Assembly (NCBI GenBank): GCA_046350095.1
Contig: JAXMBA010000006.1
Location: 310,001-374,000, forward strand
Origin: Urbifossiella sp046350095
Lineage (GTDB): Bacteria > Planctomycetota > Planctomycetia > Gemmatales > Gemmataceae
DNA: 64,000 bases
Direction of reading: 5' to 3'
Position 1 is the stretch's first letter. Each line of letters starts with the position of its first letter. Of the stretch, positions 48,705 through 57,833 are shown piece after piece. The translations under genes and the position numbers were made by a program. The notes under the pieces are model-generated. The model was not told the DNA's origin, made no database searches, and saw only the letters and a list, made by a program, of their open reading frames with translations.

Positions 48705-50753
48705 TCAGGCCTGCAGCGCGAGTGCCAGCGCCTCGCGGGCCGTCGCCACCGGGTGTATCTCGAGCGCGGCCCGCACGTCCTCGGGCAGCCCCATCACCGC
48801 CGTCGCCTGACTCGCCGGCACGACGACGTGCTTCCGACCGGCCCGCGCCGCCGCGGCGAGCTTCTGCCCGAGCCCGCCGACGGCGCTCACCTCGCCGTGC
48901 AGTGCCACCTCGCCGGTGAACGCCCAGCCTGGCTTCACCGGCCGGTTCGCCAGGGCCGACACGATCCCCACGGCGAACGCCAGCCCCGCAGACGGGCCGT
49001 CCTTCGACTCCGCGATCTTCACCAGGTGCACGGCCACCGTCTGGCTCTTGAGCCGCTGCTCGGGGATGCCGAAGTCGCGGAAGTTGGCCCGCACCAGGTT
49101 GTAGACCGCCCGCACCGAGTCCTTCAGGGCGCCGCCGTGGAGGCCGGTGACCTCGACGCCGGGCGAGCCGTTGATCGCCGACACCTGAATCAGGATCACG
49201 TCGCCGCCGACCTCCTGCCCGTCGCGGACCTGCACCGCCAGCCCCGTCGCCGCCCCGACCACGGCTTCGGTGTTGAGCCGGTCCTGCGTCGCCGCGGCTT
49301 CGCGGCGTTGCAAATCCTTGGCGCCGTGGGCCGCGACCGCCGCCGGTGCGATCAGCCGCGGTTTGAACTCGCCCGGGGCGAGCGCACACAGCTGCTGGTG
49401 CACCCGCTGCCGCAGTTCGCACGCGAACGTGACCAGCTCCATCAGTTCGGCGTCGGTGGCGTTGCCGTCCGGGTGGAGGAGCTTGAGCAGCCCCGACGTG
49501 AGCCGCTCGACGGCCGTCTGGTCGCGGCGCGTCAGGCCGGCGTGCAGCGGCACCTCCCGCACGCGGTCGGCGAAGCTGTCCTTCCGCAGCTGCGACAGCA
49601 CCTCGCCGAAGTAGTCGGTGACGAAGCCGACGCCCGTCGCCACGGACGCGGGCGTGATCTTCGGCACCTCCCAGCCCGGCAGGTAGCCGTGGACGCGGTC
49701 GAGGAACGCGGAGTCGATCAGCTCGTCGGGGAGCGGTTCGAGCAGGTGGGCGTACTTCGGGTGCGGCTGGTCGCCGTCCACGTCGAGGTTGCCCGCGAAG
49801 ACGAGCCCGGCGTCGGCGGCGAAGTGGAGCGCGCCGCGGCTGAACTGGCCGCTCTCCATGTAGTCCTTCAGCGTCGAGATCGTCTCCGACTCGTCGCCGA
49901 AGGTGGTGTGCGCGATTTCGTCGAAGACGACGACCTTGCGGGTGCCGAGGATGCCGACCTGCTTGGTCGCGAGGTTGACGAACAGGTTCGCCGGCGTGGT
50001 CTTGCCGCCGGACACGGTGAACACGCGCGGCGACAGGTTCCGCAGGAGGAACGTCTTGCCCGTCTGCCGCGGCCCGAGCTCGATGAGGTTCACGTTCCGC
50101 TCGACGAGCGGCACCATGCGGGCGAACAACAGCAGCCGCGTCCGCCGGTCGGGGAAGGCGCCCGCGGAGTAGCCGGCGCTCTGGAGCAGCAGGGCCGCCC
50201 ACTCGTCGGTCGTGAACTTCGCGCGGGCGGCGCGGAACTCGGCCACGTCGGGCGGCCCGACCTGGAACGGCGTGAACGCCACCAGTTCGTTCGGCGCCTC
50301 GCCGTTCGCCTCGGGGGCGTACTTCACCTTCGCCGTGCCCCACAGCCCGCCGAGGAGGAGGCCGGGGTTCCCCTCGACGACCGACGCCGGCACGCGCACC
50401 TTCTGGTCGCCGAGGGCGGGGACGCGGCCCCAGCGCTGGCCGCCGCGCAGGTCCACGCGCGCCTCGACGTTGTCGATCAGCGTCACCTCGCCCTTGCCGA
50501 GAAGCTTCTCCTTCAGCAACTCGCGGTGTTCGAGGTCCGGCAGCAGTTCGGCGATCTTGGCCTGAATCTTGGCCAGGTCGTCGCGCCACGTCTCGGGCTT
50601 GACGTACTTGGCGATGAGGTACTCGCTGACGTACCGCGGCAGCCGGTGGAACGCGGCCTGCTGCGCGAGCGACTTCACGACGGCCTTGTCGCCGAGCAGC
50701 CCGTGGGCCTTGCGGTCGAGGTCGGTGAGCGGGTGGTCGTCGTACAGCGACAT
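48705..50753 (-). CDS. BrxL-type AAA+/Lon-like protease
   Basis: A 682-residue protein resembling BREX BrxL. Residues 35-220 are the N-terminal BrxL region (TTDEWAALLLQSAGY, RTRLLLFARMVPLVERNVNLIEL). The AAA+ core has Walker A GPRQTGKT (227-234), SGGKTTPANLFVNLATKQVG, Walker B VVVFDE (274-279), and LLEPLPDELIDSAFLDRVHGYLPGWEVPKI. Residues 470-682 are a Lon-type protease with Ser588 (KDGPSAGLA) and Lys631 (GGLGQKLA). So AAA+ unfoldase and protease are both intact. No PglX, PglZ, BrxC or BrxA/B gene occurs in the window. It lies 13 nt downstream of the TerB gene (operon). Confidence 0.9.
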   Translation of the reverse strand: MSLYDDHPLTDLDRKAHGLLGDKAVVKSLAQQAAFHRLPRYVSEYLIAKYVKPETWRDDLAKIQAKIAELLPDLEHRELLKEKLLGKGEVTLIDNVEARVDLRGGQRWGRVPALGDQKVRVPASVVEGNPGLLLGGLWGTAKVKYAPEANGEAPNELVAFTPFQVGPPDVAEFRAARAKFTTDEWAALLLQSAGYSAGAFPDRRTRLLLFARMVPLVERNVNLIELGPRQTGKTFLLRNLSPRVFTVSGGKTTPANLFVNLATKQVGILGTRKVVVFDEIAHTTFGDESETISTLKDYMESGQFSRGALHFAADAGLVFAGNLDVDGDQPHPKYAHLLEPLPDELIDSAFLDRVHGYLPGWEVPKITPASVATGVGFVTDYFGEVLSQLRKDSFADRVREVPLHAGLTRRDQTAVERLTSGLLKLLHPDGNATDAELMELVTFACELRQRVHQQLCALAPGEFKPRLIAPAAVAAHGAKDLQRREAAATQDRLNTEAVVGAATGLAVQVRDGQEVGGDVILIQVSAINGSPGVEVTGLHGGALKDSVRAVYNLVRANFRDFGIPEQRLKSQTVAVHLVKIAESKDGPSAGLAFAVGIVSALANRPVKPGWAFTGEVALHGEVSAVGGLGQKLAAAARAGRKHVVVPASQATAVMGLPEDVRAALEIHPVATAREALALALQA

Positions 50754-50766
50754 CGGAGCCTCGGGG

Positions 50767-52245
50767 TCAGCCGAACACGTCGTCGAGCAGGGCGTTTTCG
50801 CGGATGTCGGTCGGCGGCGGGGGCGTCGGCTTCTCCAGCGGCTCGCCGAGCGGGGCGAGCAGCGCCTCGGCCGCGGCGCGGACGGCGGCTCGTTTCGCCT
50901 CGGCCATCCGTGCGAACTCGGGGCCGAGCGCCGCGGCCTTCGCCGGGGCGAGCTTGTCGGTCAGGTTCGCGTAGCGGCGGCGGACGAGTTCGGCGTCGAG
51001 CGGCGCGGCCGCGGGGATGTCGAGGACGGCCCGATGGTCCGCCGGCGGGGCCGCGGTCGGAGCGGGCACCGGCGGGGGCTCGGGCGGCTTCGTGGCGGTC
51101 GGCGCCACCCCGAGGGCCGCGGCGATGCGGGCGAGGGCGTCGCGCTCCTTGGCGTTCGGCACGCCCGACGCCGCGGCCACCTGCTCGGCGAACGCCACGA
51201 GTGACGGCCATTCCGCCGCCGACACGGCAGCGCGGACGGCCAGCAACGCGTCGTCCTCGGTCGGCACGGCCTTCTCGGTCTGTTCCAGCAGCGGGTCGAG
51301 GTTCCGCGCCAGCAGGGCGTCGTGGCCGAACGTGCGGTCGAGGAACGCACGCACGGCCTTCCGCTCGGCGGCGGCGATACGGCCGTCGGCCTTTGCCACC
51401 ATCAGCCCGAGCCCGACAATGGCGCGCAGCCGTGCCAGCCCCTCGGGCTCGGCCGGCGTCGGCGGCCGTGCTGCGGGCGTGGCGGCGAGCGCGGCGCGGA
51501 ACAGGTCGGCCGACGGGGCGGGTGCCGGGACCGGCGGCGGAACCGGTTGTACGGGCGGCGGGGGCGCCGCCGGCGGTGCGGCGGGTGGCACGACCACGAC
51601 CGGAAACGGCCGGGCGATCACCTCGGCCAGCTGCTTCGACTGGTCATGCCGCCGAAGGAACGCCCCGAACGACACCGGTTGGGCCAGCGTGAACAGGTCG
51701 AACGCGGACTCCAACGCGCCCTCGACGGCGGCCAGTTCGCGGCCGCGCTCGGCGGCGCGCTCGGCGTCGGCGGCGCGGAGGCGGTCGGCGGCGCGGCGGA
51801 ACTCGACGCCCTCGGGGCAGCCGCCGGCGTCGAACCGGGCGCGGGCGTCGGCCTGCAAGGCCGCCAGCGCCTTCATCAGTGCCGTACCGCGGGCCGGGCC
51901 GACGTCCGGAATGTCGGCGAACTTCACCGCCAACAGGTCGGCGACGAACGGCCCCGCGGCGGCCTTCACCTTCTCCACCGTCTTCTCACCGATGCCGGGG
52001 TACGCACCGAGGCGGTCAGTCGGGATGGTCTTGAGGTGCCGCCGGAACAGGTCGTCGCGGAGGCGCGAGAGCTCGGTGTCCGCGCGGCTCGTCTCGGCGA
52101 GGACCGCGGCCCGTCGGGCGCGGAGGGCGTGCAGGTGGGCAACGACCCGCCGCCGCCAGCGGGCCGCGGGGGTGGCCCGGTAGGCGGCGTAAGCCACGGC
52201 CAGTGCCGCGGCGGCGACGACGAGCGGGAGGATCACGTAGAGCAT
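50767..52245 (-). CDS. Membrane-anchored HhH-TerB-J-like protein
   Basis: A 492-residue protein. Residues 3-22 are a membrane segment, followed by a charged coiled coil. Residues 80-128 hold two helix-hairpin-helix motifs (YPGIGEKTVEKVKAA and IPDVGPARGTALMKAL), usual in DNA-binding proteins. Residues about 220-265 are a Pro-rich linker; about 285-400 a TerB-like helical domain (VAKADGRIAAAERKAVRAFLDRTFG); and 430-480 a J-domain-like end (LDAELVRRRYANLTDKLAPAK, no HPD). It heads an operon with the BrxL-Lon gene. The mix of DNA-, membrane- and chaperone-type domains suggests it recruits the protease. ATG 52245 begins at the membrane segment. Confidence 0.8.
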   Translation of the reverse strand: MLYVILPLVVAAAALAVAYAAYRATPAARWRRRVVAHLHALRARRAAVLAETSRADTELSRLRDDLFRRHLKTIPTDRLGAYPGIGEKTVEKVKAAAGPFVADLLAVKFADIPDVGPARGTALMKALAALQADARARFDAGGCPEGVEFRRAADRLRAADAERAAERGRELAAVEGALESAFDLFTLAQPVSFGAFLRRHDQSKQLAEVIARPFPVVVVPPAAPPAAPPPPVQPVPPPVPAPAPSADLFRAALAATPAARPPTPAEPEGLARLRAIVGLGLMVAKADGRIAAAERKAVRAFLDRTFGHDALLARNLDPLLEQTEKAVPTEDDALLAVRAAVSAAEWPSLVAFAEQVAAASGVPNAKERDALARIAAALGVAPTATKPPEPPPVPAPTAAPPADHRAVLDIPAAAPLDAELVRRRYANLTDKLAPAKAAALGPEFARMAEAKRAAVRAAAEALLAPLGEPLEKPTPPPPTDIRENALLDDVFG

Positions 52246-52377
52246 TCGGACGGCCGGCCCCGGGGTACGGGCAGTGTAAGGAGATTCGCCGCCGCCCGAC
52301 ACTCCTTCCGACGTGGTGCCGGCGCCCCCGGGTGCCTATCCTGTGGGTGTGTGGTTCCGGCCGTCCGCGAGGCCCGC

Positions 52378-53829
52378 ATGTACCCGACGCCCGACTTCTC
52401 GCCCACCGGCTTCGACCTGTCGCTGCCGCTGCTCACCGCCTACCTCCTGGCCGCCACCGCCGGCGTCCTGGTGTTCGCCGCGGTGCTCGGCGTCGTCACG
52501 CTGCCCGTCTTCTTCCTGTTCGTGTACGTCGCCGAACTGATCCTCGCCCGGGTGTCGGAGTCCGGGGCGCTCGCGGTCAAGGTGCTGCTCATGCTCTTCC
52601 GCGGGCTCCGCCGCAGCCCCCTCCGCACGTCCCTGACGTACCTCGCGCTGTTCGTGCTCACCTTCGTGCTGACCATGATCTACACGATCATCACGTTCAT
52701 CGGGCGGGCGACGGCCGAGAAGGAGGCCAACTTCAAGATCATCATGACCGAGAAGTACTCGATCCCGAGCATGATGCCGCCCGGCTACGAGGACCGCCTG
52801 CGCGGCATCATTGACGGCCTGCCGCCGGAACTGCGGCCGGTCGCCGGGGCCGACGACATGATCGCCTGGAGCTTCGTCGGCGGCACCACCGACCCGTCGA
52901 ACCCGAAGCCGGAGAACGCCCTGTTCATGTTCTGCGTCGAGCCGCGGAAGATCCCGCTGATGATGGACGGGCTGGAGCGGAAGGACCTTACGGACGCCGA
53001 GAACGCCGAGATGGAGCGGTGCGTGAAGCTGATGGAGGAGGACTTCCGCCGGATCATGGTGAGCCCGTCGCGGATGAAGAAGATGAACGTGCAGGTCGGC
53101 CAGCGGCTGAAGCTGACCAGCATCGGTTACAAGGACGTGGTCTTCGACTTCGAGATCGTCGGCACGCTGCCGGACGGGAAGTACGAGGGCGTCGGCTTCT
53201 GCAGCCGGAGCTACCTGGACGCGATGCTGAAGTCGTGGTCGAGCGCCCACAACGGCGAGGCCCACCCGCTGGCCAACAAGTGCGTGAACCTCGTCTGGGT
53301 GCGGGTGCCGAACCGCGAGTCCTACGAGCGGATCGCGGCGGCCGTGAGCGAGCCCAAGAACTTCAGCGCCCCCGCGGTGAAGGTGGAGACGGCGAGCGCC
53401 GGGATCGGCACCTTCATGGAGGCGTACAAGTCGATCTTCTTCGGCATGAAGTACGTGCTGTCGCCGGCGATGCTCGTCATCATGTCGCTGGTGGTGGCCA
53501 ACGCCATCAGCATCAGCGCGCGGGAGCGACGGACCGAGATGGCGGTGTTGAAGGTGCTGGGCTTCCTGCCGCGGCACGTCGCCGGGCTGATCCTCGGCGA
53601 GGCGCTCCTGGTGGGCGCGATCGCCGGCGGCATGAGCACGCTGGTGGCGTGGGGGTTGCTGGGGAACATCAAGTTCCAGATCGCCTTCCTGGGGGCGTTC
53701 ATCGTGCCGAAGGAAGTGCTGGTCATCGGCCCCGTGCTGGGGATGTGCGTGGCATTCATCGGCAGCATAGGCCCGGCCCTGAGCTCGAAGAACGTGAGAG
53801 TCGCAGAGGTGTTCGCCCGCCAGGCGTGA
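52378..53829 (+). CDS. FtsX/MacB-type ABC transporter permease
   Basis: A 483-residue permease. Spans are visible near 18-48, 85-113 and, after a large periplasmic insert of about 240 residues, near 355-375, 405-430 and 445-470. RRSPLRTSLTYLALFVLTFVL and RERRTEMAVLKVLGFLPRHVAGLILGEALL are the FtsX-family signature segments. The extracytoplasmic MacB_PCD-like domain contains FCVEPRKIPLMMDG. It would work in lipoprotein export, macrolide efflux or cell-wall control; no ATPase gene is adjacent. It is 29 nt upstream of the second permease. Confidence 0.85.
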   Translation: MYPTPDFSPTGFDLSLPLLTAYLLAATAGVLVFAAVLGVVTLPVFFLFVYVAELILARVSESGALAVKVLLMLFRGLRRSPLRTSLTYLALFVLTFVLTMIYTIITFIGRATAEKEANFKIIMTEKYSIPSMMPPGYEDRLRGIIDGLPPELRPVAGADDMIAWSFVGGTTDPSNPKPENALFMFCVEPRKIPLMMDGLERKDLTDAENAEMERCVKLMEEDFRRIMVSPSRMKKMNVQVGQRLKLTSIGYKDVVFDFEIVGTLPDGKYEGVGFCSRSYLDAMLKSWSSAHNGEAHPLANKCVNLVWVRVPNRESYERIAAAVSEPKNFSAPAVKVETASAGIGTFMEAYKSIFFGMKYVLSPAMLVIMSLVVANAISISARERRTEMAVLKVLGFLPRHVAGLILGEALLVGAIAGGMSTLVAWGLLGNIKFQIAFLGAFIVPKEVLVIGPVLGMCVAFIGSIGPALSSKNVRVAEVFARQA

Positions 53830-53858
53830 GCCGGCCGTCGGTCCAACCGCGAGAGCCC

Positions 53859-55910
53859 ATGAACCCCGTCTACCGCTTCCTCCGCGCGGTCCGCAGCCTG
53901 GCCGGCACGATGGTCACGCTGGTGCTGTCGCTCCTACCCCTGACGGCACTCCTCGTCGCGCTGCCGGCGGTGGCGCCGAACGAGGCCGTACTGTCCGACA
54001 GCGTCCCCCCCGCAGCCACCCGCGCCCGACGCCTCCTGCGCCGCCTCGGCGGCCTCGGCGCCGGGTTCGTCGTGGTCGTGGCGCTGTTCGCGTTCTCCGT
54101 CGAGCTGGTGGGCCGACTGCCACTGCCCGACCGCGGGCAATTCGGCTCACTCGCGCAGAAGTTGCTCGGGGCCGTGCCCGCCGAGATGCTCCCGCCCGGG
54201 CCGGAGCCGACCGTCGGCATTACCACCGGCATCGTCCCGCCCACGCCGCCGGAGATGGTGAAGAAGCGCGACAAGCTCGAGCGCGCCCTGTCCACCGGCG
54301 TCGACGACCCCGTCCGCCAGCGTGAGGCGAAGGCCGACCTGGACACCGTCAACGCCCAGATCGCCGAGGTGCTGCCGAACTCGCGGCAGTTGCAAATCCT
54401 GCTCAGCCCGGAGTGGGGGCCGTGGCTCGGGCAGCCGATCTGGAAGCTGCTGCCGCCGCCGCTCGTGCAGCACTGGCCGTTCATCTTCCTCGTCGTGTAC
54501 GCCGCCGACCTCGGGCTGCTGCTGATGATCGGCCGGGTGCCGCTGGCGTACAACTTCCGCAACCTCGTCGTCCGCTGGCGGATCGCCGGCCTCACGGCCC
54601 TGGCGTTCACCGTCGTCGTCGGCCTGCTCGTCGCGCTGCTCGCGTTCGTCAACGGCATGTACAAGCTGAACGAGGGGACCGGCATCCCGGGCAACGTGTT
54701 CGTGCTGTCCGACGGGGCCACGGACGAGCTGTTCAGCAACCTCGGCTACGGCGACACGGACAACGCCCTGCGCCAGGTGGCGACGCTCGACCCCGAGGGA
54801 AACCCGCTGCCGGCCCCGGTGCGGGTGGCGCGCGTGCTGAAGGAGCAGGACGGCACGCTGAAGCGGCTCGCCGGCGACGAGCAGCCGCCCGCCGGGCGGC
54901 AGGCGACGTACCTGTCCAGCAAGGAGATCTACTTCGTCGTCAGCCAGCCGGTGCCGGTGAAGGAGGGCGAGCAGGCCCGCCGCCGGCTCCTGAACATGCG
55001 GGCGGTGGACGACGCCCCCGTCGCGGCCGCAGTCCACAACATCTCGCTGTACGACGGCGGCCGGTGGTTCACCCAGACCGGCGTGCGGCAGGTCCCGACC
55101 GGCGAGACGAACTCCGACGGCAGCCCGCGGGTGCGGAACTACGTGGAGTGCGTGCTGGGCGAGGGGGCCGCCGGCATCCTCGGCGCGGACGCGAACAAGG
55201 CGCGGCTCGAGGTCGGCGACACGTTCCAGCTCGGCGACCTGGACTGGATCGTCGTCGGCATCATGAAGGCCGAGGGGACGACGTTCGGGTCCGAGGTGTG
55301 GGTGCAGAACATCGACGTGGTGACGAAGACCTTCGGCAAGAAGGGGACGTACACGACGATGGTGCTCCGGGCCGACCCCGACACCGCCGAGGCCGCAAAG
55401 GCGCTGGCGTACCACCTCCAGTACCGGTACACGGCCGCGAAGTTCAAGCCGTTCGCGGAGCCGGACTACTACGCCGAGCTGACCAAGACGAACGACCAGT
55501 TCCTGACGTGGATCGTGCTCGTGGCCGCCATCATGGCGATCGGCGGCGTGTTCGGCGTGATGAACACGATGTTCGCGGCCATCGCCGCCCGCATCCGCGA
55601 GGTAGGCGTGCTCCGCATACTCGGCTTCAAGCGGTGGCAGATCCTGATCTCGTTCATGCTGGAGTCGCTGGCCATCGCCGCGGCCGGCGGGCTGCTCGGG
55701 TGCGTGATCGGGTTCGCGGCCGACGGCATGGAGGCGCGGAGCCAGCTGTCCAGCGGCGCCGGCGGCGGCAAGAGCGTGTCGCTGAAAATGGTGGTGGACT
55801 ACCAGACGGTGGCGGCCGGGATGCTGTTCACGCTGGTGATGGGCCGCCTCGGCGGGCTCGTGCCGGCCTTGTCGGCGATGCGGATGGAGATCCTCGACTC
55901 GCTGCGCTGA
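53859..55910 (+). CDS. Second FtsX/MacB-type permease
   Basis: A 683-residue permease with a longer N-terminus. Spans lie near 12-35, 62-83, 210-230 and 245-265, and then, after a periplasmic domain of about 290 residues, near 550-580, 600-625 and 650-670. It has LTWIVLVAAIMAIGGVFGVMNTMFAAIAARIREVGVLRILGF, the FtsX/LolC-like core, and ends with a leucine-rich span. It is co-transcribed with the first permease. Pairing of two unequal permeases resembles LolC/LolE, but no LolD-type ATPase is seen. It is followed by the terminator at 55918. Confidence 0.83.
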   Translation: MNPVYRFLRAVRSLAGTMVTLVLSLLPLTALLVALPAVAPNEAVLSDSVPPAATRARRLLRRLGGLGAGFVVVVALFAFSVELVGRLPLPDRGQFGSLAQKLLGAVPAEMLPPGPEPTVGITTGIVPPTPPEMVKKRDKLERALSTGVDDPVRQREAKADLDTVNAQIAEVLPNSRQLQILLSPEWGPWLGQPIWKLLPPPLVQHWPFIFLVVYAADLGLLLMIGRVPLAYNFRNLVVRWRIAGLTALAFTVVVGLLVALLAFVNGMYKLNEGTGIPGNVFVLSDGATDELFSNLGYGDTDNALRQVATLDPEGNPLPAPVRVARVLKEQDGTLKRLAGDEQPPAGRQATYLSSKEIYFVVSQPVPVKEGEQARRRLLNMRAVDDAPVAAAVHNISLYDGGRWFTQTGVRQVPTGETNSDGSPRVRNYVECVLGEGAAGILGADANKARLEVGDTFQLGDLDWIVVGIMKAEGTTFGSEVWVQNIDVVTKTFGKKGTYTTMVLRADPDTAEAAKALAYHLQYRYTAAKFKPFAEPDYYAELTKTNDQFLTWIVLVAAIMAIGGVFGVMNTMFAAIAARIREVGVLRILGFKRWQILISFMLESLAIAAAGGLLGCVIGFAADGMEARSQLSSGAGGGKSVSLKMVVDYQTVAAGMLFTLVMGRLGGLVPALSAMRMEILDSLR

Positions 55911-55917
55911 CGGGGCG

Positions 55918-55945
55918 AAGCCCACCGGTTGCACCCGGTGGGCTT
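55918..55945. terminator. Intrinsic terminator between convergent genes
   Basis: An 11-bp perfect stem (55918-55928 with 55935-55945, loop TTGCAC) followed by TCTC, 8 nt after the permease stop and 13 nt before the end of the convergent glycosyltransferase gene. Serves both directions. Same type as 29031 and 41813. Confidence 0.8.
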
Positions 55946-55957
55946 TCTCGACACCGA

Positions 55958-57790
55958 TCACCTCACCAGGGAACCCAACCGGTTCCCACCCTCGACCGCC
56001 GGCGCGGCCGAGGCCGGCGCCTCGGTCGCACCGAGTGCCAGGTCGAACGCCGCCTTCATGCCGCGGTTCCAGTTGCCGAGGTTGTACGTCGTCTCCACGT
56101 CCGCCCGCGCCGTGCGGCCGAGGCGGCGGCGCAGCTCGCGGTCCTCCACCAGCCGCGACACGGCCTCGACGATCCCCGCCACCACGACCGGGTCCGCCGT
56201 GTACATCGTCTCGTAGTTCTCGCGCAGCACGCCGGCCTCGTCGTCGGCCCACGACGCCACGCCGTGCCGGCCGCGGACGACGAGCCCGTTGCGGCCGTCC
56301 TCCAGGTACTCCTCCATGCCCCACCCGTCCGAGCCGACCACGGCCAGCCCGTACGACATCGCCTGCAACAGCGACACGATGTGAACGCGGGCCGCCGGCA
56401 GCAGGAAGATGTGGCTGCGGGCGTGCAGCTCGGCCATCTCCTCGGGCGTCAGGAAGCGGTCGATGACGCGCACCCAGCCGTCGGCAAGGATGCGGTGGTA
56501 GTGGTCGGCGATGTTCGGCAGGCTCGTCCGCAGCGTCAGCCGCACGTTCGGGTACTTCTGCCGAATCTGGGCAAAGGCCTCGAGCACGTCGAGGCCGCCG
56601 CGGACGAAGAAGTTCTCGGCGACCTGGCACCACGAGTTGATGAACAGCAGGTCGATCGGCGCGTCGGCCGGCTGGTCGTCGTGCGCCTGGAACCGCGCCG
56701 GCAGCCGCACCCCGAGCGGGGCGTAGACGACCTTCTTGCGGATCGTCTCGCTGTCGAACAGCGCCGAAATCAGCCGCGCCGACGACCTCATGTGCGTGAG
56801 GATTGCCCGGCAGTGGTCGGCTTCGAGCAGCGCCTTGACGATGCCGTAGACCGGCCGCTCGCGCACGTCCATGTCGCAGGTGTGGCCGTTCTGGATGAGC
56901 GGGTAGAACAGCGTCGTCGGGTCTTCGACCTCGATCACCCACGGGTTCTGGCCGAACGTGTACGGCATGCTCGTGAGGAAGACGAGGTCGTGCCGGCCGC
57001 CCATCAGCAGCTGCGACTGGAGGTGCCGCGACACGATGAACCGCGCCGCAGCCAGCGGCTTGCACGCCTTCCGCACCAGCAGCAGGAACATCGTGACCGC
57101 GGCCACGAACACGCGCCAGCGGGCCGCGAGTGTGACGCCCTTGCGCGGACGGATGAAGGCGAACGGGAAGCGGACGACCGAGCACAGCGTGAACCACAGG
57201 CGCAGCGGCTTCGGGCCGGCGAGGGCGATCATCCGCGTCAGCAGGCCGAACTTGGTGGACGGCGTGACGCCGGAGCGGGTGAACCGGTAGCCATTCGGCG
57301 GGCTCTGGGTGTGGCCGAACTGCGGGTGCGCGCCGCAGTTCCCGGAGCCGACGTACACCGGCAGCCAGCCGGCGAACTCGACCGGCCGCCCGGCGGCGAT
57401 CGACTTGTACTTCTCGTCCACCCCGCCGAGGCTCGCCGCGGTCACGACGCCGGCGGCACTGCGGTCGGCCGGGAAGTCGAGATCGACGTGGCCGGCGCCG
57501 TGCGGGATGGCGTGGTACGCGCCGCGGAAGCGGACCACGTCGTACCCGTCGCGGCGGGCCACCGGTTCGGGCGTGTCGTCGCTCGGGTCGTAGGCGTCGA
57601 TGAGCGCCTGCATCGCCGGCAGGTTCGCGGCGCACCTCACCGCCGGGTGGTCGAACAGCCGCTCCTCGGCGAGGAGGCGGACTTCGTCGGCCGTCGGCGG
57701 GATGCCGAACACGCGGCCGTGCGTGCGGATGACGCGCCAGCCGTTGTAGCGGTCCGGGAACGGGGTCTTCGGTTGCCGGCCGAGTCGCAT
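55958..57790 (-). CDS. GT4-type glycosyltransferase, long N-terminal region
   Basis: A 610-residue glycosyltransferase. Residues 1-300 are a poorly conserved N-terminal region (PHGAGHVDLDFPADR, SGNCGAHPQFGHTQSPPNGYRF), and 310-590 a GT-B C-terminal domain: APLGVRLPARF, LLFINSWCQVAENFFVRGGLDVLEAF, VRVIDRFLTPEEMAELHARSHIFLLPAARVHIVSLLQAMSYGLAVVGSDGWGMEEYL, with a Glu pair in the nucleotide-binding position. Typical of lipid-linked glycan or capsular polysaccharide synthesis. It is followed 43 nt downstream in the same operon direction by the GT-A gene at 57834 upstream. No membrane span is obvious. Confidence 0.85.
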   Translation of the reverse strand: MRLGRQPKTPFPDRYNGWRVIRTHGRVFGIPPTADEVRLLAEERLFDHPAVRCAANLPAMQALIDAYDPSDDTPEPVARRDGYDVVRFRGAYHAIPHGAGHVDLDFPADRSAAGVVTAASLGGVDEKYKSIAAGRPVEFAGWLPVYVGSGNCGAHPQFGHTQSPPNGYRFTRSGVTPSTKFGLLTRMIALAGPKPLRLWFTLCSVVRFPFAFIRPRKGVTLAARWRVFVAAVTMFLLLVRKACKPLAAARFIVSRHLQSQLLMGGRHDLVFLTSMPYTFGQNPWVIEVEDPTTLFYPLIQNGHTCDMDVRERPVYGIVKALLEADHCRAILTHMRSSARLISALFDSETIRKKVVYAPLGVRLPARFQAHDDQPADAPIDLLFINSWCQVAENFFVRGGLDVLEAFAQIRQKYPNVRLTLRTSLPNIADHYHRILADGWVRVIDRFLTPEEMAELHARSHIFLLPAARVHIVSLLQAMSYGLAVVGSDGWGMEEYLEDGRNGLVVRGRHGVASWADDEAGVLRENYETMYTADPVVVAGIVEAVSRLVEDRELRRRLGRTARADVETTYNLGNWNRGMKAAFDLALGATEAPASAAPAVEGGNRLGSLVR

Positions 57791-57833
57791 CCGTGCGGCT
57801 CCAAAGTCGTGGCGAGCGGGACGCCGTGAGGGG

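Noticed and set aside
48705..50753. A complete BREX system
   Set aside because: BrxA, BrxB, BrxC, PglX and PglZ are all absent from the flanking 15 kb on both sides.
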